A stretch of DNA of 64,000 nucleotides from Elymus sibiricus (taxonomy: Eukaryota; Streptophyta; Magnoliopsida; Poales; Poaceae), in contig CM077666.1 in NCBI GenBank assembly GCA_039707655.1, forward strand, positions 298,804,166-298,868,165, given 5' to 3'. Numbering within the stretch: the first letter of the stretch is position 1; every line of letters starts with the position of its first letter. The translations under genes were made by a program, and so were the position numbers. Below, piece after piece: positions 8,743-21,118 of this stretch. The notes under the pieces are model-generated. The model saw nothing but the letters and a program-made list of their open reading frames with translations, ran no database searches and had not been told where the DNA came from.

Positions 8743-11645
8743 ATGGCCAGTGATGCGGGATCCTCATGGCGACCTCACGGCCCCATCAGGGGTGACTGGG
8801 GGAGTTGCTCCATCACGCGCCTCCACCTAGGGTGTCTAGCCACCCAGGGCTATCTGCCAGATTCAAATCTGACCTCCACTCGCTCGGGGTTAACCGTCGC
8901 GGACGGGCAGGCACGCGCCGAGAGTCACCCTACCCCTCGCAGGGACGAGCGGGTATGCTTTATTTTTCCTTTCTCCTCCGCGGCCTTGGATTTCCCATTC
9001 ATCCCTTCCTCCGGGGCTTGCTTGAATTTTACGGGCTACAACTCCACCAACTCACCCCCAATTCAATCTTACACATCGCGGGGTTTGTTGCCCTTTGTGA
9101 AATGTACCTCGGATGCGAGGCACACTTCGGGCTATGGCGGAGGTATTTTTGTATAGTGCCCTGCTCCCCAACCGGGTTGCTATTCGAAGTGGGCGCAGCC
9201 GAGGTCTGTCGAATTGACGGGACCAACTACCCATCGGGTACCCCCCGGGAGGATTCCGACATCTGGCCGTCTGAGTTGTTCTACATAGACGATGTTCCAC
9301 TGTTTGATCAAGTTCGTCCCGGGCTCCCAGCATACTCCTCGGAGCCCCTGAAGAAGCGCTACAGCTGGAGACCCAGAAGCATCGCTCAGGAGGATGATGC
9401 CAACATAGCCCGTCTGGCGGCTCAAGTGAAGCGGCTGTCCGACACCGGCCTCACCATTATAGATGTAATGGCAAGGGTGATCAAGCGAAGAGTCCAACCA
9501 CTTCAGCAACACCAACACCTGTTGTGCATGTACAACGGAACCGACGACGCCTCTCGGTTGATAAAGGAGGACTTCGATGACCAGGCAGCTTTCAGGACTG
9601 TACTAGCTGGCATCTATCAGGGCTCGGCGGAGGATTTTGCAAGACGGCAGTTCTGAGATGGGCTGTCTTATTATAACCCTGCCGAGATAGTAAGTTTTCT
9701 TGGATTTTCGTGTTTATCCGAGCTGTTTCATGGTTAATCTTTCTGACCGACCTTTTACTGTATTCGGACAGAGATGGAGACAATGGGTTGAGGCATTAAG
9801 CCACCCCGCGCCCGAACCCGAGGTACATCGTCGGGCGGAGGACCCCGTCTTCCATGAAGATGAAGAACTATCCCTCATATACGAGGAGGGATAGTTTTAT
9901 ATGGATAGCCACAACGGCTCAAGGGTAGCCGTCGTCCCCGACGTACCGGGGACGCGGCCGGCCTCATCAGTAAAGCCCCTTACTTCGACTCAAAAGAGAG
10001 CTTCTCATCCTCATGCCCCAAGTCCTCTGACTTCTTCTCCAAAGGGACGACGCTCCAAACGCGCACGCGGAGAACCAAACCCTCAAAGGACCCTTCCGCT
10101 GGGGACACGCGGAGCTCGGGACCCGGCGGCGACCGTGGTGGCAAGCCGAGATGCTCCCTCCATCCACAGGTAGTATCCTTGCTATTGTATTCCAGGGAAC
10201 AGAGTCCCGCATTTCAATTCATTTGATTCATTCGCAGGCGGTCTGCTCCTCCTCCTCCGCCAATGGCGGATACAAGAGACGAGGGGACCTCAGCTCCTGG
10301 CAGTGGTGCGGGGCCTCTTCCCACCTCGGGAGCTACTCCTGAGGTGCCCCAGTTGGAAGATTCGGGGTACTGCTCGGCCACCCCGTCCCTGGTTGAGTGC
10401 GCCATGAACCACCGAAGGCGGAAAGCTTCCCTACGGAATTCTGCTTTTTGAGTCAGGAGTTTAATGCCCTGAGTTCGGTGGACGCTTACCTCGGCGCGAC
10501 CCGTTCTGTCTTTGAAAAGGTAGTGGGTGCTTTATCACAGGGTTTGCAGGTAAGGCCCCTCCTAAGTTTTCTTTAGAGATTCCTTGTGCTTGCCACAATT
10601 TGTTTGCTTGAAGGCAAACTAAACTGCCAAACATGGCAGTAGCCCCTAAGGCTCAATACGAGCGCTAGCGACCGTGTTGAGGCTTGTAACTGAAAAGGAT
10701 TTGTGCCTTTGACAGGGTGCGCAGGAGAAGAATGAGCACCTCGCCGAGGTACTCTCCCGAATAGAAGGGAAATTGCAAGCTGCTCTAACCGAGGTAGAGC
10801 ACGTGAAAACCTTCATGAAAGAATCGCATGGTAAGTGCTTCCATTTTGCACCGTATTCTTGTGTTTGGAAATCCTTTGGTTATGTAACAACTTGATATAT
10901 TGTAGCAGCGGAAGCCCTTGGCCATCTAGAAAGGGATCTTAAACAAGCCCGTGAAGAGCTGCTCTATACGGAGTCGCAGCGGCAGGCCAACCATCATGTA
11001 CTATCCCAAAGGAGGGAAGATTCGAACGTGCTAAAGGCAGAGAATGCCCGATAGGCTCAGGAGATTGAGACCCTGAAAGATCGACTGGCCGCTGCCGAGG
11101 CGAAGAAACAACAAACAAGTGAAGCAATATTTGGTAACCTTTTCGTTTCCATTTGAAGATGGTTTCCTGGTCGTAGGATTGCTAGAGTTGTACGACAGGC
11201 TAACATTCGATTCCTGGCAGCTTCCTTAACCGGCCAGCCCCTGGAAGCCCCTGGCCTGTTGCCCTAAGACGTCACAACTCGTCTAGCTGAAGTGCATGAA
11301 AGCGCAAGGACGTCGATTAATGTTGTGTTTAATGCTTTATGGCCCGAGTAGGAACATGTGCCCGAAGACATGTCAGTCCTTGCTGAGCGTCTGATGAGAG
11401 CTCGGCACCGTATTCAAGCCTGGAAGGTATCGGCGTGCCGCGAAGGAGCGAGGGAGGCCTGGGCCATGGTCAAGACACGGTACACCAAAGTGGACACCGC
11501 GCACCTAGCCGAGGTAGGGCCCATGGGGCCTGACGGGGAAGAAATTCCCACCAGCTTGGTGTATGAAAATGTCATGCTTGCGGCTCGCTTTTCTCAAAAA
11601 GATTGTACCCTTGATACTTTAATAGATGGGCTAGACCGAGCATAG
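8743..11645 (+). pseudogene. Antisense multi-exon ORF of the Fatima-like element (Transposase_28-like), decayed
   Basis: The gene runs opposite to gag-pol, between integrase and the 3' LTR. Exon 1 (8743 to about 9656) reads in two overlapping frames, implying a frameshift near 8950. It contains RGLGFPIHPFLRGLLEFYG and LTPNSILHIAGFVALCEM, which I recognise as the family annotated as putative gypsy type transposon (Transposase_28). Later exon-like blocks follow: about 9772-9894, 9901-10173 (basic, Ser/Pro-rich), 10718-11133 (charged coiled-coil, with a TAG) and about 11214-11645. Splice-like GTAAGT and CAG sites separate several of them. The final block contains MRARHRIQAWKVSACREGAR. Function is unknown. 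A better-preserved homologue lies at 36276-39539. Confidence 0.7.
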
Positions 11646-12399
11646 TTGAATTTTTGTATGACTCTATGTATCAAAGTACTTTACGTCGTGAATCAATCTG
11701 TGCATCGGAACCCTGTCAACCAGCCATCGGCTTCGACCTCCTCGTCCATTGGCCGAGGAGTGTCCTTTACTACTGGCCAAACTAGTCGGACCAGATATTT
11801 CGGGTGACCAGGCAATCCGGCTATATGGTTCGAAAGACAAGGGTGGGGCAAAAAGTTATGCTATATTACTTTTTAACATAAGAAACATCTTCCAAGAAAA
11901 ATAGTTCTTCCAACAGTTCCTTTTCTTGGGTAATTGTGCCGAACACTTGTGTCCGAAGACGAAGGACCTCGGGGGTAAAGCCCCTGGTCGGGGTGTAAAA
12001 GACCCATTCCACTGTATTCCTATGCCATGGCCGACCAATTTGTACGTTTAAGACCGCTAGCTTTCGTCTTTGTCTGTCTGAGGTACTGCTCCGGGTGACC
12101 CGGGAGTAACAACCACATCGGTGCTCCCTTTGCCCTTTAGCCGAATAATCAGGAATGTAAAGGGAAAACATAGGAGCCGAGCAACCCAGCTTGGCCAAAT
12201 CTTAAGTCAAATTTGGTGCATATGTTGGCTTTATGGGCAATAGGATAAAGGGAGTGGAAAAACGCATGTTATAAAGAACGTGCGGTATGTTGACATGGCC
12301 CACGGGGAAAGACATGTAAAGATGTCACCGCGGCTGGCCGAAAGTAATGTTGGATGCAAGAAAAGAAAAGGTATGCACATGGGAGGATGATGCTCGAGT
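11646..12399. other. Non-coding stretch between antisense ORF and integrase end
   Basis: No gene is supported. A short motif about GGAGCCGAGCAACCCA (12174-12189) recurs as GGAGCCGGGCAACCCA near 40134 in the second Fatima-like element, so this is conserved element-specific sequence. Confidence 0.5.
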
Positions 12400-12706
12400 T
12401 TTCATCCATAGAAACGCCGAAGTAGCGCGGCATTCCAGGGGTTGGGCTCTAAACGTCCGTCCATTGGATCTCAGATCCGATAGGCTCCTCCAACTAGGAT
12501 CTGGTCAATGATGAATGGCCCGTCCCATTTGGGCTAAAGTTTATGTTTCTGCTTCTCCGGGTGGCACCTCATGACTAGATCCCCTATATTGAACTCCTTC
12601 ACGCGGACTTCCCTGTTATGGTAGCGTCTCGCTTGCTGTTGATAAATTGCAGAGCAAGCCCGGGCTATTTTGCGTTCTTCTTCCAAGGCATCCAAGGCAT
12701 CCTGTC
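12400..12706 (-). pseudogene. Integrase C-terminus of the Fatima-like element
   Basis: Minus-strand translation gives DALEEERKIARACSAIYQQ followed by ARRYHNREVRVKEFNIGDLV, the region after the integrase core in Tat elements. It is separated from the core (20047-21118) by about 7.3 kb of inserted sequence. An in-frame stop occurs shortly after KQKHKL. Confidence 0.75.
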
Positions 12707-15700
12707 TGTCACAGCTCTAGATTAATGTTTGTAATTAGTGGCATGATCATTCATGCATCATATTATTTTCAGTGAAATTGAATTGAGGGAATTTTCAAAG
12801 CCTCAGAAACTTTTTAAAAATGGTCAACATTAAAAATCTCTTCAAACAAGTCCAAGAAAATGTTCCGGTTAATCTCTGAAAATATTGGCAAGAGGTCAAA
12901 TTCAAACCAGTATCTTTGGAATCTCAAAAATATTTATTTTGGGCCTTTGAATTAATTCACTAGCTATTTGAATTGGGTTTATATTTACTATTAAATAAAT
13001 ATAAGTCCAATAATTGTGAAAGTTGGTATGTGGCTCTGGACTAGTTCCATAAGTCCACATATTAAATTTCAGAAGTTTATAAAATGGTTTAGTATTTCTA
13101 CTAAATCAAAACAAACAGCAAAAACATAAAAATAGTAAACAAAATAGGAAAAGTCAGAGAGAGAAACTTACCTGGGCTACCTCTGTAGCAGCCCACCAGA
13201 GCCCAACTGCCAGGAGCTTCTTCAAGCTCCTGCCAGTAGGAGCGGTTGTGTCACTATCCGATGATCTATATGTTCAACGCATTCATATTGCCTCAGATTG
13301 CAAGGTGGTGGTTGATGATATTAAGCAGGGCAACTTAGCTACTTATGGCGCAGTGTTACGTGAGATTTTAGATCGGTCTTCAATTTTTCTTTCATGTAAT
13401 ATAGTCCATGAATTTAGGAGCTCAAACTTTGAGGCTCACAACCTAGCGAAGCATGCTCTTTCTCTTGGGGGTGGTCGCCATGTTTGGTTAGGCCATCCTG
13501 GAGATCTTTCGTTCATCCCTATAAACATTGTGACGGGTTAATAAAGGTTTCGCGAGGTTGTCTCAAAAAAAAAGTAGGAGCGGCTGTGTGTGCCTGCAGC
13601 ACAGCCGGCCGCGGCCACCTCCCCACGCCACCTCCTGCTTCCCCTCGTCCTAATCCGCTCGCCCTGGACCGCCTAGGCCTCCACTGTTCTTTTCCCTCAC
13701 CCAGCTCTCGCTCTCCTTTCCTCTGGCTCCCTCTCGCTGGCATGCCCGAGAGCGACCGGAGCGTGTCTCCGTCGTTGCCACAGCCACCACCACCGTTTTG
13801 CCCCGCCGTCAGGCCCAAAAGAACCGCCTCGTCGCCGCACGTCAACCAGCCGACACTCGCAAGCCCGGAGGCCCTGCAGCCTCGCCATCGCTGTCCTCCC
13901 CGCCGCCCCTGTTCGGTGGTCACCATCGTCAATTCGCGGCCACCTGCGCCTCCCCGAACAAGCCGACCGTCCCGGAAGCTTCGCCGTGAGCCCGCCTTCT
14001 TTTCCCCTCTCTTTTCGTCGCCGTTCCCATGCCGTAGCCGCCGTCCCCATGAGCTCCGAGGCCGCCGTCCACCATGGTCGTCGTAGTCCTCGGTGTCGTG
14101 CTCTTTTGCTCGCTCCCGTGCGTCGAGTCTGCTCCTGGAGACCCCCTGGTTCTCCTGAGATGCTCAGTTTGCTCGCTAACACGCTGCAGCCCCGCACCCG
14201 CACCTGACCGAACTCCAGCCGTCGCGCCTGAGGTCACCGCCATCGTTTTAGGCCGTCCCCGGCGAAACTAATGGCACCACTCGACGCGCACGTGCACCAG
14301 CTACCCGTAGGTGGTCTCCGCGCGACAAACCGTCGCCGAACGGCGATTTCCGAACCTCGCCGCCGCGTTTGGCCTCGCCGGCGGCTAAATGCCTGCGAGT
14401 CTGACCGGTTTGATCGGTGGGGTTGACCCCGTTTGACCAGGGGTTTGACTCCCCTGAGTCTATGACAGGTGGGCCCAAGTGGCCAGGTGATTAGCTTAGG
14501 GCTAATCACCGTGCTAGTTAAATCCAGTGACGCTGACATGTGGGCCCAGGCCCCACTGACTTTTTAGTTAGGGTTAACCTAATGCTAATTAACCCTGTTA
14601 ACTAGCCCAGTCACTGACAAGTGGGTCCCACTGGTCAGGTTTGACCCGGAACGGCTCAATTGACCTGCTGACACTAGGTTGACATCATGCTGATGTCATA
14701 AAGATTTTCTGGCGTTTTTATATTTCAGAAATGATTTATAAATTCCAGAAAATTGTTTAAACTTAGAAAAATCTCAGAAAATCAACCGTAGCTCAGAATG
14801 AAATAATTTATATATGAAAAATTATCAGAAAAATATGAAGAATCTAGTTATGGCATTTCCGTGCATGTTTGAACAACTTAAAGTTGTTGTACATGACAAT
14901 TTGAATAAATGGCATTTGAAATGTCTTGTATGGAGTTTGAATTTGAACCCCTGGTTCAAACCAACTTCATTTAAATTATTGGTAGCTGCATTAGCCCAAA
15001 CCACAGCATATTGCCATGTCATGATCATGCATCATATTGTTGCATTGCATTGATTGTGTTCCTTCTTGTTTGTCGGTGTTGTTCTTCCTCGATAGCAGAC
15101 GATTCCGACGTAGTGATCGTTGACACAGATGAAGTACAGTATCATCTTCAGAAGTGCTAGGCAAGCAAACCCTCCCTTGATCACTCTGATACAATCCCAC
15201 TCTCTCACTCTTGCTCTCTTTTACTGCATTAGGACAACAACGATTCAACTGTTACATGTTGATGTAGTTGAACCCATTCTCTGCATGACCTGTCTTTGCC
15301 ACAGTAAATAGTTGAAACCCACTAGCATGAGTAGGAGTTGTTTGAGCCATGATGTGCCTACTCATTCATGCTTGCTTGTTATGCCTGCTATGCTTAGAGT
15401 TGTGTCAGGTCTGATTCATCTGGGATGGATTGGAATGGTGGTGAACATGTCCTACTGTGTGAGAGCTAAGTGTGTGAACACGATTTGGTAAAGGTAGCGA
15501 TGAGAGGCCATGTAGGAGTACATGGTGGGTTGTCTCATTGGGACCGTCCTCAGGAACTGAGTTCCGTGTTTGTGATCCAAGCCAGATACTACCACACATT
15601 GGGATACTTAATTGACCCTCTCGACTTATTAATCGCCTTGATCTCTGTCTAGGAGTTGCAACTAGTTTCTGGTGTTTGTAGGACGTGATAGTAGTCTACC

Positions 15701-17169
15701 AAGTGGCAGCCGGTACAAGTGGGCTTGGGACAGACTAGGCACCGTGGCCCGGTGTACCAAGTGGCACCCGGATGGTGGACTTGGGAACCCTGCACACATC
15801 ATTTGGGGCCGTAGTGGAAACCTCGGCCGGACTTCCTTGCGGAGTGGACTCAAATAGGCGATAAACCTGGACTAGAGACTTGTGTGGTTAGTCCGGTCAT
15901 GGCCGACACCCTCGCCAGGCTTCCGCTTGAAGGTTGCCGAGATACATGACGTGTACATGGTGGTAAGTGGTGGGAGCGTGTGTGAAGAAGTACACCCCTG
16001 CAGGGTTAATGATCTATTCGAATAGTCGCATCCGCGGATATGGACTACTTGGAAGCTTACATTGTTCATAGACAAGTTGAAATGGATACTCTAAAATGCG
16101 CAAGAAAAGTGTGAGTGCTATGGATGGCCTTCTCGTAGGGAGACGGGAGCGGATCCATAGTGGTGTATTGTTATGGTGAATATGTGGACTCGTGTGCGCT
16201 TTCTCACCTCAAGGAAAATACTGGTAGTCGTAGTACAGGATAGCCACTGAGTCAAAGCTGGCTTGCTGCAGTTAAACTCCACCACCCCCTTGTTGATACT
16301 AATGCATATGTAGCTAGTTCTGATGTAAGTCTTGCTGAGTACATTTATACTCATGTTTGCTTAATTTATGTTTTGCAGAGAGACTTCAGTCTCACTAGTG
16401 GTTTCACGTGGGCTTCGACGATTAGCTTGGGAATCGCAGACAGAGGTCTGGCTCCTATGGAGGGTCTTGTAGATAGACAGGCTTTCCAGCCTTCTTCCTT
16501 TTCAGCTGTCTGTACTCAGACAGGTTTATGCTTCCGCTTGTTGCTTGTATGACTTTGTATGTTGGGTCATGAGACCCATGGTTGTAATATCATGCTATGT
16601 ATGGCTCCTCGGAGCCTCTTAAAGAAATACTTTGAGTCATAGAGTTATGTTGTGATGCCATGTTGTATCTACACATATCGAGCATATTGTGTGTATGTTA
16701 TTGAAATGCTTTGGTATGTGTGGGATCCGACACCTAGTTGTTTATTCTTGGTAGCCTTTATTATGGGGAAATGCCTCCTAGTGCTTCCACTCAGAACACA
16801 TGGATTGACCGGCATGTGTCCTTCCTTGCTCCTGTGTCTGTCCCTTCGGGGAAATGTCACGCGGTGTTTTACTGGAGTCCTTGTAGCTTGCTACGACTCG
16901 GTTGCACATGCTGATGACCGACACATGCATTGCTGGGTCATGTATGTATGTCCCTGTAAGTTTGTGCCACCTTGGTTTATGACTAGTCATGTCGGCTCGG
17001 GTTCTCTGTCACATGGATGCTAGCGACACAATCATATACGTGAGCCAAAAGGCGCAAATGGTCCCGGCCCAGGTAAAGGCGGCAGCCGTGGGTTACCGTG
17101 CGTGAGGCCGCAAAGTGATATGATGTGTTACATGCTAGACCGGTGTGACTTAGGATCGGGGTCCTGACA
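12707..17169 (+). repeat. 5' LTR, about 4.5 kb
   Basis: The LTR starts TGTCACAGC and ends GGGGTCCTGACA. It is followed at 17170 by GCTTTGGTATCAGAGCC, a typical primer-binding site complementary to initiator Met tRNA. The length is 4463 bp including a 321 bp LINE fragment and its duplication. It holds a GC-rich block at about 13590-14260 with many spurious ORFs and otherwise AT-rich sequence. No real gene is seen in it apart from the LINE fragment. Confidence 0.7.
13252..13572 (+). mobile_element. 5'-truncated LINE with RNase H tail
   Basis: A 321 bp insert ends in a short poly(A) (about 9 A) and is flanked by a 17 bp target duplication, AGTAGGAGCGGTTGTGT at 13235-13251 and AGTAGGAGCGGCTGTGT at 13573-13589 (one mismatch). 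It encodes, in frame up to a TAA at about 13541, the end of a plant LINE RNase H-like domain (IASDCKVVVDDIKQGN and FRSSNFEAHNLAKHAL). Heavy 5' truncation, an A tail and a long duplication are the hallmarks of target-primed reverse transcription. Confidence 0.85.
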
Positions 17170-17172
17170 GCT

Positions 17173-17183
17173 TTGGTATCAGA
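17173..17183 (+). other. Primer-binding site (tRNA-Met type)
   Basis: TGGTATCAGAG follows the LTR end by a few bases, the usual site where a host tRNA primes minus-strand DNA synthesis. Confidence 0.6.
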
Positions 17184-20046
17184 GCCTGACTGACTGTAGG
17201 ATTACCAAGCCAAACTGGTCAAAGTCGAGTCTAGAACTGCTTTAGTTATATAATGGAATTGATTGTGGAAGGGAATGTAAGGCTCTTTTTACTCCTTATC
17301 CTGTGTCTTTCTTATTCTGAGTCACCCTCTTCTTATCTACGGGGTTAAGAAACTAGGCTTACTCATCTATCTATCAGGATGACGAGTTACTATGCTGGAG
17401 ACTTATAGGAAAGGTGTTATCCTCTCTGTACGGTGTTTCCATAAGAATTCAGTTGTTGTGTAGTCAGTTGTCTTGCAGGTTGCCTCATTTTCATGCCCGT
17501 ACAGCCGTTATGCTGTCCGAGTTATCCCAGGTTTCTAAATAATCTGATGCATTTGCAAATTCTTTCATCCTAATTCGATGTCTTTTGGCCAGACGAGACA
17601 CACTAATTATTGTGTTGAGGTATTCCATTACATTAATATATCTGTTGAAGCTAATAGGAAACCATGTTATCTTAAGTGAACCACCCAGAGGTTCAGGCTT
17701 TGTGTTGTATCCCCAGTGTGATAATTTTGGCCATAATTTTCGAAAGCATCTCGCGATGTTATTTAGTTAGTAGGTATCCCATTCCTGGGTTCCTGAACCC
17801 AAGATTCACCCTACTTATTTCATGTTGATAGAGAATGTAGCTCCTTTAGGTTGGTTAGTAACCTCGCTTAGTCCTCAAGGTCCGTGGTATATCATTCTTC
17901 CAAATACCATGAACCATCCATGGCAGAAGTTCTTTTGAACCAAAAGATCACAACAAGAGTGCTCCTGATGAGTTCTCCATTCTACATTGTGAATCTGCCA
18001 ATCCTTCCTGTTCTGCATGGGTTATTCGGAAGAAATATGTTGAGACTTGCTCGACATGTTAATCTATGCATCCACAACTCAGAAAAATCATATGTTCCTT
18101 TTGAGTTGCCCCTCTTCAGCTGTATTCTGACCTTCATCTATCAGTGGATAGTCAAGGGTATGTCATGCATTAGTGTTGTCGAAGCCTGTTATGCTTATGG
18201 TTCGTCAAGCCGTTCCATTTCGGAATGGATAGGAGAAGCAAACTCCAATACCTCATCCATATCTAGGATTGGATTAAAACAGTTGTACTTCGCAGATTAA
18301 GAATGCCAATCCAGCTTCTAGTCTGTTCTAACTTGGAGTGTTACCCTCTTTCATGTCAAGAATGTCATAGGAATTGCACACCATCTTATGAATTCTTGAT
18401 ATAGTGCTACTTCTCGCCATCATCATTTATTTCTCGGTCTCCGTGTCATTGCAACCGGAATGCCGACAAGTGAACCGTGATGTGTGAAATCAATACTCCT
18501 AGCAACCCCGTTGCTTGGTAGCTAATGGATAATAGTTTCATTCTACGTGTGATGGTTATTGAATCACCATGCTACGAGTGATCGTGCTACCTAGTCCATT
18601 TTTCTTGGTGCATTTTTCGATCAATGAGTTAGGTTTGTGCCAATCCCTCACCCTGTTGATCATATCGTCTTGCCCTGAAAAGCAAGATTGTTCTCGAGCT
18701 TAATAACATATCAGTGGTTTGTGATTTTCCGAATATCTTCTCGGAAGTTTCACCAGGTTGTTCCCTGACTGCTATGTTAAGTTCGTGATCAAGTTGTTTT
18801 CTTCTAAACCACCCCTTCTCCAAGAATCTGTGTTGGATACCCCTGAGCTAGTTGGATAAGCTAAACAATAACTTGGAGAGTTGGAAGATAAAAGCTTTGT
18901 CTAACTTAGTTCGTTCCAAAGGGATATCTTTGTATTTGTGTGTGTGTGTGTTGTAGAAGGATGATATATTCATCGATTGATCTTCGTGATCAACTATTGG
19001 ATCTATTGTCTTATCCAATCTTGATTTGAGTATGGGCTATCGTCAAATCAAATCAGAACCAACGATTTTCGTGATGTTGTGTTACTCATGGTTGTTTCCT
19101 CGAGCATACGTCATTATATCTTTTGGTCTGACCAATGCTATCACCTCGTTCACTTGATTGTGGAATTCCATCTATATGGAAACCTAGATGAATTGTTGTT
19201 GAGCCCATCGGCAACATTTTATCCTCTCCATGATTTTGGTGAACATTAAAGCTAGTGTTGGAAACTTGTGTAAACATTATCTTCATGCTAGCCATGAGGT
19301 ATATGTTTGATGTAAGAGGTGACTTCCTCTAAGTTCATGTGCATTTGATGCAAGTTGCCGCTGTGAATTTGAGAAAGTTTGTTTTGCTTCCATTGGAATC
19401 ATCCCAAGTCAGTCATGCATGTGTGAAGTATTCTATGGTTTGATAGGCTCGCTACCTCCATTCCATATGTATCCCCTAGAACACCAAGCCACTGATTGAT
19501 TTGTTCAAGGAGAAGAAGTTCCTTCTTAAGAGCTAATCCAAACTTATGTAAGGACTTCGTTGTCCTCGATGATGGTTCCCAACCATAACTCGGTAGTGTT
19601 TTATTGTAAGACTTCTATGTGGTCATGGTTGTCTTGGACAATGTGTTCACGTGTGTCCTGCCATCCAGCTCATGTTTTGGAGCTTGCTTCCGTGGTTCAT
19701 TTCCCGAGAATCTCGCAACGTCATCTCTTCGATTGTGTTGCAAACCTTCTTTCAGACGTGCCGAGTCTGAAGTATCCTGTCACCAATCGGATCTGAATCT
19801 CAGGCAGATATGATGGTTGGAACATTCCTAGCATTTGCATTTTGTTCCCAGCTTGCACCGCCATTGTGCCATTTTCCCATGGGCTGCCCTTCTCAGTAAT
19901 TGCTGTTCAGGATCATCTTCAAAAGTGGGCTTACCATGGGCCCTATCCATTTCCGATGATAAGCAAAAATCATCCATTGCGTTGTCTTCAACAAGGTAGT
20001 CCACATCATCCATTCTAGTCTGAGTATGCCATTCTTTCAAACTCCT
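17184..20046 (+). pseudogene. Degenerate Gypsy internal region
   Basis: No long frame survives. Around 19020-19130 the translation still shows the RT pattern S-x-GYRQIK and, about 30 codons on, ISFGLTNA, matching the segment before the RT active site of chromovirus-type Gypsy elements. Further weak matches to the next RT segment lie near 19370-19540. The rest reads as multiply frameshifted gag-pol. It ends where the Fatima-like integrase sequence appears. Confidence 0.5.
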
Positions 20047-21118
20047 TCAAACGATCGTTTGTGAATTGCCTTGGGCTGGTATAGAGAGTTTCAATGATCT
20101 CAGTATCAAAAGTACCGCCTCGGCACCGTATATCATAAAAAATGGGGTGTACCCCGTAGATCGATTTGGTGTGGTGCGTAAACCCCATAGGATGGAATCT
20201 AATTCCTCCACCCATTTACAGTCCACCTCTTTAAGGGAGCATACTAGTCTTGGCTTGATGCCGCTGAGAATTAGTCCGTTGGTGCGTTCTACCTGCCCGT
20301 TTGACTGCGGGTGGTAGACTGACGCGTAGTCGAGCTTTATGCCCATCTTTATGCAACATGCTTTCACCCCTTTGGTAGTGAAGTTTGTCCCGTTGTCCGT
20401 AATAATACTGTGGGGGATACCATAAAGGTGCACCACTCCGGAAACAAACTCAATTACTGGGACTGCCCCCGCCGAGGTTACTGGTTTTGCTTCGATCCAT
20501 TTTGTGAACTTGTCTACCATGGCAAGTAGATATTTATTTTTTCGTGATCCTCCCTTAAGTGGGCTGACCATGTCGAGCCCCCAGACCGCGAAAGGTCAAG
20601 TGATCGGGATAGTCCTGAGGGTTGTAGGGGGGCATGTGGCTTTGTTTGGCGAATACCTGACAGCCAGGGCAGCGTTGTACTAGAATTTTGGCATCGGCCC
20701 CTGCTGTTGGCCAGTAGAAGCCAGCTCGGAACGCCTTGCTTACCAAGGTCCGAGCAGCGGCGTGATGCCCGCTCATGCCGGAGTGTATTTCGCTAAGCAG
20801 TGTTCTTCCTTCCTCATCGGATATACATCGCTGGAGGACCCTAGTGGTACTTTGCTTGTAGAGCTCACCCTCATGGACTTTATAGGATTTAGACTGCCTT
20901 ACGATCCGACGTGCGTCGGTTTGGTCCTTAGGGAGCTCTCTCCAGAGTAGGTAAGCAAGGAGGGACTCAGTCCAGGGCGCAATGACTGCCATGACCTCGT
21001 GAGCCGAGGCCGTTTCCTCGACAGCTAACCCTCCGATTACTTCTTCCTCTGTTTCATCCTCAGGTGAGGCAGATTGCCTCGCGTCGTTTGACACCGACTC
21101 TCTGTGTCGCCCTGCCAA
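20047..21118 (-). pseudogene. Integrase of the Fatima-like element (zinc-binding and core), frameshifted
   Basis: The N-terminal part (21118-20555) has the zinc-binding HHCC region (HSGMSGHHAAARTLV and CPGCQVFAKQ). A one-base frameshift near 20590-20600 leads into the core frame (about 20580-20047), which has GLDMVSPLKGG, SIITDNGTNF and NGQVERTNG, supplying the DDE triad. It then reads YGAEAV and diverges at about 20100, where the insertion or deletion junction lies. The C-terminal remainder is at 12400-12706. Confidence 0.8.

Larger units (their letters stand above)
12707..20046 (+). mobile_element. Long-LTR Gypsy element inserted in the integrase, right end lost
   Basis: A single very long LTR is followed by a primer-binding site and about 2.8 kb of degenerate internal sequence. 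No second LTR is found before the Fatima-like integrase resumes near 20050. The left junction is sharp (integrase codons ending ...CCTGTC at 12706). The right junction shows no matching CTGTC duplication, so a deletion probably removed the 3' LTR. Confidence 0.7.

Noticed and set aside
13484..14271. Overlapping frames on both strands in a GC-rich block
   Set aside because: Located inside the long LTR, with Pro/Arg/Ser-rich translations in all frames and no recognisable domain.
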